Source of the DNA: Nicotiana tabacum
Taxonomy: Eukaryota; Streptophyta; Magnoliopsida; Solanales; Solanaceae
Direction of reading: 5' to 3'
DNA length: 64,000 bases
Assembly: GCF_000715075.1 (NCBI RefSeq)
Contig: NC_134095.1
Coordinates: 11,846,222 to 11,910,221, forward strand
The notes beneath the pieces were generated by a model. The model worked only from the letters and a program-made list of their open reading frames with translations, had not been told where the DNA came from and ran no database searches. Below are positions 33,793 to 42,997 of this stretch, piece after piece; the stretch's first letter is position 1; every line of letters begins with the position of its first letter. A program made the position numbers and the translations under genes.

Positions 33793-34181
33793 GACACGTA
33801 ATCAACACATAGTTATATTCAACTTAAACACTTTTGTCTCTGCTAATAAACTTCAGCTTCCAGTTTAAATGGAGTAAAAATGGAGAAATATTTGTTAAAT
33901 GACTGTAAGAAATGGGAGAAAATGTGGCGGTGATTAGACGTATACTGTTCATTGGTAAGAATTTGTTGTATTGTTGACATGATTATATTGTAGCCTATTG
34001 GGTAAGTTTATCTTATGTGGCAGCTTATTGCAATTCTCTGAGCTGCTGAGATGATGAATTTCCAACGATTATAAAAATATAGGAGAAAAAAATTATTTTT
34101 GTGTTTAGTTTCACGACTTTACTGTAATAGTATTTTAGCTTGATAACCATTCTTAACATCAACCTGCATTTTTCATGAACC
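33793..34181. other. Intergenic sequence
   Basis: Nothing recognisable lies between the MULE-like element and the SINE target duplication. Confidence 0.35.
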
Positions 34182-34195
34182 TGACTATTGTAGCT

Positions 34196-34336
34196 CCATT
34201 TTTCAAACTTGTTCAAAATATTCTTTTCTTGAACCGAGGGCCTATCGGCAACCTCTCTAGCTCACACAAGGTAAGAGTAAAGACAACATACATTGTATCC
34301 CGACGTGTAAAATCCCACTGGGTATGTTGTTGCTGT
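34196..34336 (+). mobile_element. SINE (TS/SolS-like), 5'-truncated
   Basis: A 141-bp insertion is flanked by a perfect 14-bp direct repeat tgactattgtagct (34182-34195 and 34337-34350). The interior reads cggcaacctctctagctcac, then aaggtaagagtaaagacaac, and ends aaatcccactgggtatgttg followed by ttgctgt. This is the 3' body and ttg-rich tail of common solanaceous SINEs. The tRNA-derived A and B boxes are not evident. Confidence 0.7.
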
Positions 34337-34350
34337 TGACTATTGTAGCT

Positions 34351-34974
34351 AGAAGAACCAGGCAAAGCATGTAAGAGCATCAACAAGATATAGCAAGTTA
34401 GCAACAAGGCTTTGACTTAATTTAGAACCAATTAACAGAGTCAAACAAACAATAAGCTCTGCTTTAATATTCTTGCAATGCTATATCAATCAAAGTGGTC
34501 AATGAGAAATTGAGAAGTAATAAATGTTTCAAACATTTTTTCCCAAAATCTGTACAAGGATTATAGAGATTCTACGGCTACTATTGCCAACATCTAGATA
34601 AAAATAAACAAATAAAGACCACCTGAACACTAGCCTTCAGGCACAAAATAGCAAAATGTTGATCAACCTATTGCAACGCTTTGAAACGCGATGCCTAGCC
34701 TGCTAGCCACCTGGTAGCCAGCTTGTTCTTCAGGTAAAAGTTGGAACCTAAATAATTCTAAAGAGGCCAATGGCAGACATTCTTGATGTAACTATTAAAG
34801 AAAAGCACATCTCAATTCAATCCCAACCAACAAAATGCTTTCAGAATCACTTTAACAGTATTATTCATTAATACTCCTAAAGTCCGAAAATAGGGAAATG
34901 CTCTTCTTTCAAGTTCCATTCGTCATTCTTGGTTAGAGAGGTTAGTGTCATCACAGTCTCTGAAAGTCAAAGAC
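34351..34974 (-). other. 3' flank of COR27-like gene
   Basis: No reading frame or repeat was recognised. It presumably includes the 3' untranslated region of the minus-strand gene that ends at 34975. Confidence 0.4.
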
Positions 34975-36956
34975 TTACTCCGTTGAATCCAGAAGATCCG
35001 CAATATGATCATCAGTCATTGAGAACGCGTGAGATGGAACTACCTGAATGATCCGTTTAAGCTATGATTAGTCGATAAATAATGTTGTATAATGTCACCG
35101 AGTAATTTAGAACTTCAAATTAGCTGGTCCAACTCATTACTTGATCGCTGCTCGTACCAGCACGTAATGAAATTTTTGTCCGCTTTGTGCTGTGCTCCCT
35201 GCTGCTAGAGTTTCCTTCTTCGATATCTTCATCAACAAAGTTTTGATCCATGACCTCTGAAATGATACAAGAATAATATTAATGACTTGACAAAGAGAGC
35301 GGAGAATTAATCACATGTGCTGGGGTTGAAAATCTCAGCTACCTGTAACATAATTTTTACGGGACGAACCAAAGTCAGATGCAGGCGATTGATTCTGTTT
35401 CACTAAGGTAGTGTTCCCCTGGAGATTTGAATTTACTCTCATTTGATGTGTGCCTTGAGATTTGTAATGTTTAATCCAGGGGCTTGCTAATACGGTACCA
35501 GATTCATTTGTTTTATTTAGCTGTGGCTCGTCTTTCCCGAAGTCAATTTTGGTCCAACAACCATCTTGAAACACCTTATACTGATACAGAAAAAAAGGGC
35601 ATAAACGAGAGGAATGAAATCAGATACTGAGAGCAGCAGAACAAACTAAGAACGAAAAAGCTGATTAAATAGAATTGACATTCAATGAAATCGAACCTGG
35701 CCTAAAGGATTGGCATGCTTTTGCCTTGAGGATTTAGACTTTGACAAGTCATTTTGGGAATGCCAACCAACTAAGTCTAGTGAACCATATAATTGGTCGA
35801 CAAAGGATGCTTCCATTGACTTGAGATACGAACTATGCTTCTCATCGGTCCATTCTATGCTCTTTGGTCGAGGATGCTGAGATTCCTGAAATGAGAAACC
35901 GAATACTTAATGAATCATATTTTCCAGCCCAACTTTGCTTGTTAATTTTGTACATTGCCTTCTACAACCAAGGAGGGGGCGTGTACGTCCTTATTTTGAA
36001 CTCTCAAGAATGATCACATAATGTAATCATGCAATTAGCACTAAAGGCACATATAACATGATAATGAGGGCTGAGATAAATTGGAAAAGCATATGCTTAA
36101 CATTATTTCTACTCATTCCCATATTCTAAGTGCACAATTAGCATATAATAATATCATTGTCAATTGATAAAAGACAAGGCAATCACACAAGAAAGGCAGG
36201 TAGGAGGTAGATTCAGTTTACTTCATGTTTTTTTTATCGGTCTTTCTACATTTCGTAACAATTTAACTTAAAATATCGCCTTTTTACTCTTAGTGAAATC
36301 ATTTCTAGCAACACAATTTTCTATGATTTGTTTTGGACCATAAGTTTCAAACAAATTTCTTTATTTTTTAAACTTCGTGCCTAGTCCGGAATGGAGGGAG
36401 TACTACTTAATATTCATTTTCCTCAATTTAACATGCTTGTATTAAGCGCACAAAATTAACTTTTTACAATCTAGTTATTGTCTCCATTTAACAATTCGAT
36501 TTGAACTTGATGCAAAATCATGCTTTTATCTGGCCTTACTACAGATATATCAATTGATTAAGCTAACTGATATATCTTTATGGGCACTGTCCATCCAAGG
36601 AGGAAAAAAAGAGAATAAAAAGATAAAACATATATTATCCCTAATAAGGGATATAATGCGAAAATAACTAAAATTCATTTTACTGTCCCTGTCTCTAGAA
36701 AATGATCTAATTACTAACTAAATAAACCCTTGAATCAAAAAATAGTAAATATCAACTCACCAGATTAACACAATATATACATACAGTTGATAAAAAGACA
36801 GAAAACCTACTCATAATAATCACATAAATAAAAACCCAAATTAAAGTTCTTTGAGCTTAGATCAAACAGAAGATATACCTCCATAGCCAAAATATCTTCA
36901 TGTTCATCAATCTTTCTTGAAATCTTATGACTCATATCTTTTCTTGAAGTTTCCAT
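34975..36956 (-). CDS. COR27: COR27/COR28-like cold- and clock-regulated protein (5 exons)
   Basis: Exons on the minus strand are 36956-36879, 35885-35697, 35580-35343, 35256-35141 and 35043-34975. Together they make 690 nt and 229 residues with no internal stop, and all introns are GT-AG. Exon 2 holds the block EWTDEKHSSYLKSMEASFVD followed by QLYGSLDLVGW. Exons 2-3 join as GQYKVFQDGCWTKIDF. The last exons give NFVDEDIEEG, TKRTKISL and a short acidic end DDHIADLLDSTE. These match my memory of the plant COR27/COR28 family. In Arabidopsis those small nuclear proteins link cold, light and the circadian clock and are targets of COP1. The protein is otherwise hydrophilic and probably disordered, with no membrane segment. 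The exon 2 donor (CAG|gttcga) is weak. The family call is good; orthology to COR27 rather than COR28 is not resolved. Confidence 0.8.
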
Positions 36957-37191
36957 TATCTGTTATTTGAGGACCCAAAAAAAAAAGAACCTATACCTTA
37001 ATCTTTTACAAGAGAATTTATTACAGAAAAAAAAATTGCAGTTATTAGTATTTATATTGTGATATTGTGAATGAAATGAGGGGAAAAAAGGGAGGAACTT
37101 TTGCTACAAAAAAGAGAGGCTCAGTTGTCACCGCTTTTTACATGTGTCAAACTGAACACGTCAACTTAAAGTATTTCAGAGACGGTCCATG

Positions 37192-37200
37192 AGATATTTT
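37192..37200 (-). promoter_or_regulatory. Evening element (minus strand)
   Basis: agatatttt on the plus strand is AAAATATCT on the gene's strand, about 236 bp upstream of the COR27-like start. This is the perfect 9-bp evening element bound by CCA1/LHY/RVE clock proteins. Confidence 0.6.
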
Positions 37201-37240
37201 TTTAAAGTACTAAAATATCAACAGGGTATACATCAACCAG

Positions 37241-37249
37241 AAAATATCT
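37241..37249 (+). promoter_or_regulatory. Evening element (plus strand)
   Basis: A perfect AAAATATCT about 285 bp upstream of the COR27-like start and 41 bp from the first copy, in opposite orientation. Paired evening elements fit clock and cold control of this gene family. Confidence 0.6.
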
Positions 37250-37378
37250 TTTGTCTTTATTCAATTCCTGGAGTTATTCTCAACTGCCCATACCATAGTA
37301 GGGAACCTGTTCTCACTTAAACGACGTAGTTTTACTCCTATCTTTTGACCATGTGATTCCTTCTTTCTTATTTGGTAG

Positions 37379-38843
37379 GGCGCGTGATACATACGGAGAC
37401 ACCTAAAGTTGGTACTATCTTTCACTTAGACACTTAAACTAGACCTCTTTCCAATTAGACATGTTTCCTAGGCAATTCTCATACCAATAAGACACGTTTT
37501 TTGCTGGCTTATTAATTAATCAAGCGCGTGTTCTGCAATCTCCGTCTACGTGGCAAAAGTAGCCATTATAAATCGTGTCACATCATTTTATTTGTCCACC
37601 TCAGCTATATAGTGTTATTTCCACTAAAATACAAATAACTAGCCCTAAACAAACGATCTAAACATATTACCAACCCACCCCTCCCCTCCGTCATCTTCCC
37701 CAACGACCCCCACCCCTTTCTTTCCATCTCATCTGCAAAACAAAGTACTCCCATAACCATGGCTTGGCTTAATTCTAGGCCACATTGCCAGAAAAAGCAC
37801 AAAAGTTGGCTCCCCTTTCCAGTGTAGTACTACCATTACCATTTTTCTAGTCTTCCCTAGTTTCCGAGGTAAGTAGCAAGAAGGAAAAATGGGAATCTGG
37901 GATTTCATTAATTCCGGCAAAGAAACGGTGAAAGGATACACACCGGATCCGGTGAAGAAGGTGTATAATACTACCTATTATTACAGTGATGCTGCCGTTA
38001 GAAAGATCGACGACGTCATTAGAGTTAACGACATACAGGAGCTGGATCAGTACATACCCGATGATGAAGGTCGGGCTAAGATCGTTAGTTTCAGCACAAA
38101 ATTCATCAAAAATGCTTCCGTTTTTGCCGTCAAAGAAGCAACCAACATCTTCGAAACTTGAACTGATTGTTCGACGAAGAAGACGAACTTAGGTCTTTTG
38201 ATTTTGCGGTTGTTTGTTTGAATTGATCACTGGGGTTTGGTATTGATGTTGTTTAGAGTTTTCATTTCAAGTTTTAAATCATTTGGTGAAGATTTGAGTG
38301 AAATTGGTTCATTTTGGGTTTGCTGAAGCACAATGATATTCTTGGCTTTCACTGGAAAAGTTCAAGCTATTTCCATTCATTTTGCTTCTTCTTCTTCTTC
38401 ATTTTAGTCTCAGTTCTCTGCTTCTTCTTCATTTCAGTTCTGGCAGCTGGGTTAGGTTTCTTCTTCTTCACTTTATCCTTTTTGTTTTCTTCCAATCACA
38501 AATACTCACCTTTTCGTTTTCGGCTGAATTTGAATCTGGTATGGGATTCGAAAGAAGAAGAGGAAAATGAGTCGGAGAAGATGACGGAAAGTGGAGGAGG
38601 CAATGGTGGAAATGGTGGTGGACATAAAGAAGAAGAAGGAAATAAAAAAACAAAAAAAAATCTGTTTTTTGGGCTTTTCACGCGCTCATATTGGGTGAAA
38701 CTCACTTTATGTGCCAACTCAGCAAGAAGTGTTTAATTGGAACAAAGTTCATGTAACGTACGTGCTCAATAGGAACTCTCTTAAGTTCAGGTGTCTAAAT
38801 GAAAGATCGTGCCAACTTTAAGTGTCTCCGTATGTATTACGCC
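37379..38843. mobile_element. Pack-MULE-like element enclosing a small reading frame
   Basis: A 1465-bp element is flanked by a perfect 10-bp direct repeat tatttggtag (37369-37378 and 38844-38853), a MULE-sized target duplication. Its ends are inverted repeats: the left runs ggcgcgtgatacatacgg, and the right reverse complement runs ggcgtaatacatacgg. Both then share agacac-taaagttgg and tctttca-ttagacac, about 60 bp with few mismatches. No transposase is present. Between the ends lie a reading frame of 90 codons with a leader, and a purine-rich GAAGAA tract. This is the structure of a Pack-MULE, a nonautonomous MULE carrying gene sequence. Confidence 0.85.
37889..38161 (+). CDS. Small hypothetical protein carried in the Pack-MULE (90 aa)
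   Basis: The frame starts MGIWDFINSGKETVKGYTPD, continues SDAAVRKIDDVIRVNDIQEL and QYIPDDEGRAKIVSF, and ends KEATNIFET. The ATG sits in a good plant context (gaaaaATGGG). The sequence is amphipathic with no signal peptide or membrane segment. It resembles, from memory, small conserved plant proteins beginning MGIWD of unknown function, and may be a truncated copy of one; I cannot name a family with certainty. Its position inside the transposon ends suggests it was captured. No intron is evident. A 5' leader with CT-rich stretches precedes it from about 37670. Confidence 0.55.
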   Translation: MGIWDFINSGKETVKGYTPDPVKKVYNTTYYYSDAAVRKIDDVIRVNDIQELDQYIPDDEGRAKIVSFSTKFIKNASVFAVKEATNIFET

Positions 38844-38964
38844 TATTTGGTAGTATTTAAAAGTCTATGCACCATATGTATATCAACTACATCTCTTTAT
38901 CCCTGAATGCATTTACTGCTTGAAGAGTCTCTTTCCCTCGTCTCATAGCCCTTCATTCATTGTT

Positions 38965-40010
38965 CGTACAAAAAATAAAAAATGTCAGATTTACAATTGT
39001 TAATTGAAAAATAATTATAGTTTCAGATATAATCAAAATTTAGTTACTTTTTTTATATAAAAATAAAATCTGAACAAAAACATCCTTTAAAATCTGAAAA
39101 TGTTATGCTGGAATTCGAACTTTGTACATATGAGCTTCCAGTATAATGTGTCAAAATTTTATGTTGTGTTGGAGTTCTAACATAATATGCGAGAAGTTTA
39201 TATCAAATTATAGAACCTCACCTCAAACAAAGGCCCTCGGAAGAGCCTGAAGTAGAGAAACCTACAAATAAATAAAAGAATACCTGTCAAAAGGGATCGT
39301 CAGCGGAGATCGCAATACGAAGTTTTTCAGACATAATCCTCGGCATTAGAGAATTCCAGGGATTTTACTTTTTCTGAAGTGTAGGGCAAACGGGAATCAC
39401 CAGACAGCTCTTTCGCTCTATAGGGATCGGGGGGGCATAGCACAATTCTTCTTGGAGGAGTGTTGTTTGCCCCCGAAAACAGAGGACTCCTCGGCTCTTT
39501 TCAACTCCCTCACTAAGGGCTTCTATTCGAATTTGTGGAAGAGGATTTGATTCTGCAAGCGGTTCAGTACAAACGAAGAAATTTCGAACAAAAGGGTTAG
39601 AGCTTAGTCCTATTCCCTACTTTCATTTCTTTTTTGTTATGTTAGCAGAATACTTAATCCTTAGAATTAGAAAGAGAGAAAAAGTACATGACAAAAATAT
39701 AGAGCTAACCTCAGCAATGGAGGAAGGAAGAGCAAGACTACTAAAAGTACTCGACAGACAAGAGTGCCGACTAAATAGAAAATATTGCAACAACTCCATA
39801 ATCCAGCATATTAGGTTGAAACTTTCCGTGTGCTAGAGTTCCAACATAATATGCTGGAAGTTTATACGCAAAAGCTATATAATCTCACATATTATACTGG
39901 AATTTTTCGTGTTTTAGTAAAATAGTGGCTATTTTTCAATGAGTTGACAAACACTGGCTATTTTTTAATTACCAGTCCAGAAACTGACTAGCCCGTGCTA
40001 GTTTCACTTT
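38965..40010. repeat. Hairpin-rich dispersed repeat, interrupted copy
   Basis: The left part (38965-39205; atgtcagatttacaattgtt) and the right part (39835-40010; aacataatatgctgg, aaaatagtggctatttttca, aacactggctatttttt) match the two halves of the repeat at 61255-61795. The middle, about 39205-39835, is unrelated to that repeat. Confidence 0.5.
39205..39835. other. Unassigned segment within the repeat, GC-richer
   Basis: This segment is less AT-rich than its surroundings and contains tagggatcgggggggcat and ggaagaggatttgattctgc. The texture recalls organellar DNA, but I recognise no organelle gene. It is framed by a direct repeat resembling gagttc-aacataatatgc. Confidence 0.3.
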
Positions 40011-40202
40011 TTCCTCCACATTGCTTGTACTCTTGGTGCATAATTAAGAACAATGTACAGTTAAATTAACTAAATGGTAATTACAAATATAAAAAGTCAC
40101 AGTTTTAGCTGCAACTTTATTTTGTGGTGGTACAAGATTTAAATATCACCAAGATTTATTGCAAAAAATCTCTCTATCTTCAAAAGTTTGCATGCACATT
40201 TT

Positions 40203-40246
40203 CCTCCTCAAATATGTGGGATTAAACTGAGTATGTTGTTGTTATT
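40203..40246 (+). repeat. SINE tail fragment
   Basis: atatgtgggattaaactgag followed by tatgttgttgttattgc resembles the 3' end of the SINE at 34196-34336. No target duplication was found. Confidence 0.35.
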
Positions 40247-40490
40247 GCTAGCGTCCACCCTTCCACGGGCCTACCCCTACCACCAATATTTAAGAAACTT
40301 ACAAGTACCTTTCTTTTTTTGGTAATTAAACATTTTCCATTAATCACCAATGTAACTTTACAAAACCACAATTGGTTATACAAAACCACAATTGGCTTTT
40401 ATCTCAGCCCCCTGTCTCATCTAAAATGCCTATCTACACCTGTACATACATTGATAATCCTTAAGTCCTATGTGCTAGTCTACTTCTATC

Positions 40491-41171
40491 TCAAAATTTA
40501 AGCTTTTGTAGGAGTGTTCTAGTTTGAGTAGAAGCCCTCACATTACAGACATATGCAATAGTTCTAGCTAACTCTTCTACTTCCCTGCTACGTTTCTCAA
40601 AGATTCTGAGATTACTCTCATTCCAAATCATGTGTATTGTCTTAGCATATACCATTTTGAAGACAGTTGCATTCCTTGATTTCCCTTTTGCAAAAAGGAA
40701 AGGAGGCACAAGATCTCCCTACCTCAACCCTTTAGCTGATGGGAATGGCTCTGAAGGTTCCTTATTTATAATTATAGAGTAGCTCACTGTTTTCACACAA
40801 GCTAGCACCCACTGTTGAAACCTACTAGGAAATCCCAGTTCTACCATCACATGCTCTAAAAAAATCCATTCCACAGAGTCATATGCTTTTGTTAGGTCAA
40901 TTTTGATCATACATCTTGGAGAGAAGTTCTTCCTTGTATATGCCTTAACAAGCTCATGGGATAGAATTATGTTGTCTGTTATTTTCCTCCCAGGAATGAA
41001 TCCTGCTTGAGCTTCACTTATAACACTAGCAATTACTCTTTGCAATCTATTTAATAGTATTTTAGATATGATCTTATATAGGACAGTGCATCAAGCAATA
41101 GGTTTGAATTCCTTTGCTGTTGTTGGGTTACTCACTTTACGGACAAGGGTGATTGCTGTGCAATTTATAGC
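40491..41171 (-). pseudogene. LINE reverse transcriptase, 3' half
   Basis: Reads AINCTAITLVRKVSNPTT, then KIISKILLNRLQRVI, QAGFIPGRKITDNIILSHEL and KIDLTKAYDSVEWIF, to PSAKGLR, where a TAG replaces the expected glutamine codon. Right after GDLV the frame jumps to the far C-terminus (KMVYAKTIHMIWNESNLRIF). An internal deletion has therefore removed the catalytic and thumb regions. The start at 41171 is the Copia insertion point. Confidence 0.75.
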
Positions 41172-42072
41172 TGATAGGTTTTTAATGTCTTTGTCTTATG
41201 TTTTGATGATCTAACAAACTTACTGATAAGGATCAGATAGGGAACCTGACACACTTGGGCTACACTATAAGTTAACGGAGTCCAGCTAAATGTGAACTAC
41301 TATAGCTTCAGGAGATAGAAAACCAAACAAGGACCTGATACCCTTGTGGTTCCCTCATAGCAGTACGAAGTCAATTGGACAAAGCTGGAAGCGACGTGAC
41401 TGCCTGCACTATTTCTCCTGTACTGCACTATTTCCAGTGGCCACTTATTCCTTGACCAACTAAAATGCTTACATTATTTCAAGTGATGTCATCAAGGTGT
41501 ATCAATAATGAGTTTATATCAAAACATCACTTGAACACTTCAGTTTCTCATTCAAGCCTTTTGCAAAACTGAGAAATTAATTCTCACGAGCTTGAAGAAC
41601 AATTAAACGCTACTACGGACTAGTTCCTAAAATTAGTATTTTGTTGTCCTTAGTTGAGTTGTAACTTTGATTGTTCTTATTGTATCTCCTAAATTGCTTA
41701 GCCAGAAGCATTGATTAGGAACCCTCTTGTAAAATTCTTAAACTCTTTGAGTTTATGTTGTGACTAGGTTTAGTCATAAGTCAAAGTCTTTATAACTAGA
41801 GAGTGACAAAGTCGCTTGTGGTAAGAATATCACAAGTTAGTTGAGTTGAATTCTTTGTAATTGAGTCATTACAAAGTGGCTTGTAATAGGTGTTTACAAG
41901 TTAGTGAAGTTGAAAACCTACAGGTGTAGGTCGTGGTTTTTGTCCCTTTGAGTTGGGATTTTTCCACGTAAAAATCCCGTGTCTTATTAACTTACTATTT
42001 TATTAGCATTCTCAGTACAACCTCATAGAGGACCAGGTACTCTACTGTTTGGTGGACTCATACAAACTAACA
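41172..42072 (+). repeat. 5' LTR of Sirevirus-type element
   Basis: A 901-bp LTR. It differs at scattered positions from its 3' partner (for example gataggttttta versus gataagttttca), so the insertion is old compared with the Copia at 21654. Confidence 0.9.
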
Positions 42073-42073
42073 A

Positions 42074-42086
42074 TTGGTATCAGAGC
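42074..42086 (+). promoter_or_regulatory. Primer-binding site (tRNA-iMet)
   Basis: ttggtatcagagc follows the 5' LTR at once, as in other Copia elements. Confidence 0.8.
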
Positions 42087-42125
42087 AGGTTCCTCCTATC
42101 AGGCTAACACCTAGGAAGGATCCTT

Positions 42126-42997
42126 ATGGCTGCTCCACCAAATTTTGAAGAAGGTCAATCTACATACCGACCACCCAGGTTCAATGGACAATACTATGGA
42201 TGGTGGAAAATAAGAATGCATGGTTTTATTATGGCTGAGGATTCTGAGTAATGGGATGTCATATGTGACGGTCCCTATGTTCCAACAAAGGTACTGGAAG
42301 AACTTCCATTTTCAATGCCAAAAACTAGTAAAGAATACACTGACGCAGACAGGAAAGCTGTGGAGAAGAATTTCCGTGCCAAGAAGATTCTGGTATGTGG
42401 AATAGGATCTGAAGAATACAATAGAATCTCCACTTATGACACTGCTAAGGAGATATGGGAAGCTTTGCAAACAGCTCATGAGGGAACCACCCAAATAAAA
42501 CAATCTAAGATCGATTTGCTCACTACTGAGTATGAACTCTTCAGGATGAAAGACGATGAATCTATTCAAGATATGCACACAAGATTCACTTTCATCATAA
42601 ATGATTACACTCACTTGGTGAAACCATTCCTAGGAATAAGCTAGTGAGGAAAATCCTCAGTATTCTGCCTAGCCCATGGGAAAGCAAGGTGAATGCTATT
42701 ACTGAATCAAAGGACTTGCAAGAGCTGACCATAGAAGAGCTGGTTGGAAATTTAAAGACCTCGAGATGAAAAGGAAGATAGACAGTGAAAGAAAAGAACC
42801 TGGTACTCAAAGATGATATCAATGACTCAATTGAGGAAAACAATGACATGTCTTACTTAACCAAAAGATTTCAGAAGATGGTCAGAAGAAATGGAGAAAT
42901 GTTAAAAAGGGGCAGCTCTAGCAAACCAAAAAAACTATGATCTCTGTCATAAGTGTGGAAAGCTTGGACACTTTATCAAAGACTGTCCTCTCTTGAA
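42126..42997 (+). pseudogene. Sirevirus-type gag, broken
   Basis: The start is MAAPPNFEEG. The gag core includes RPPRFNGQYYGWWKIRMHGF, then a TAA stop near 42249, then DTAKEIWEALQTAHEGT and KIDLLTTEYELFRM of the UBN2 type. The knuckle CHKCGKLGHFIKDC lies at about 42948-42990. Frame changes occur around 42640 and 42765. The nucleocapsid would package element RNA; this copy cannot be translated intact. Confidence 0.75.

Larger units (their letters stand above)
36957..37368 (-). promoter_or_regulatory. Promoter and 5' UTR of COR27-like gene
   Basis: Upstream sequence of the minus-strand gene, bounded on the far side by the Pack-MULE target duplication at 37369. It contains two evening elements and an ACGT-core motif (aacacgtcaac, about 37156). 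No firm TATA box was assigned. Confidence 0.5.

Noticed and set aside
37605..37941. Minus-strand frames across the Pack-MULE leader
   Set aside because: They overlap the plus-strand leader and start of the 90-codon frame, and have no domain or exon support.
38314..38736. 140-residue plus-strand frame rich in Phe and Glu in the Pack-MULE
   Set aside because: It translates a CTT/GAA-rich low-complexity tract; I see no homology or exon structure.
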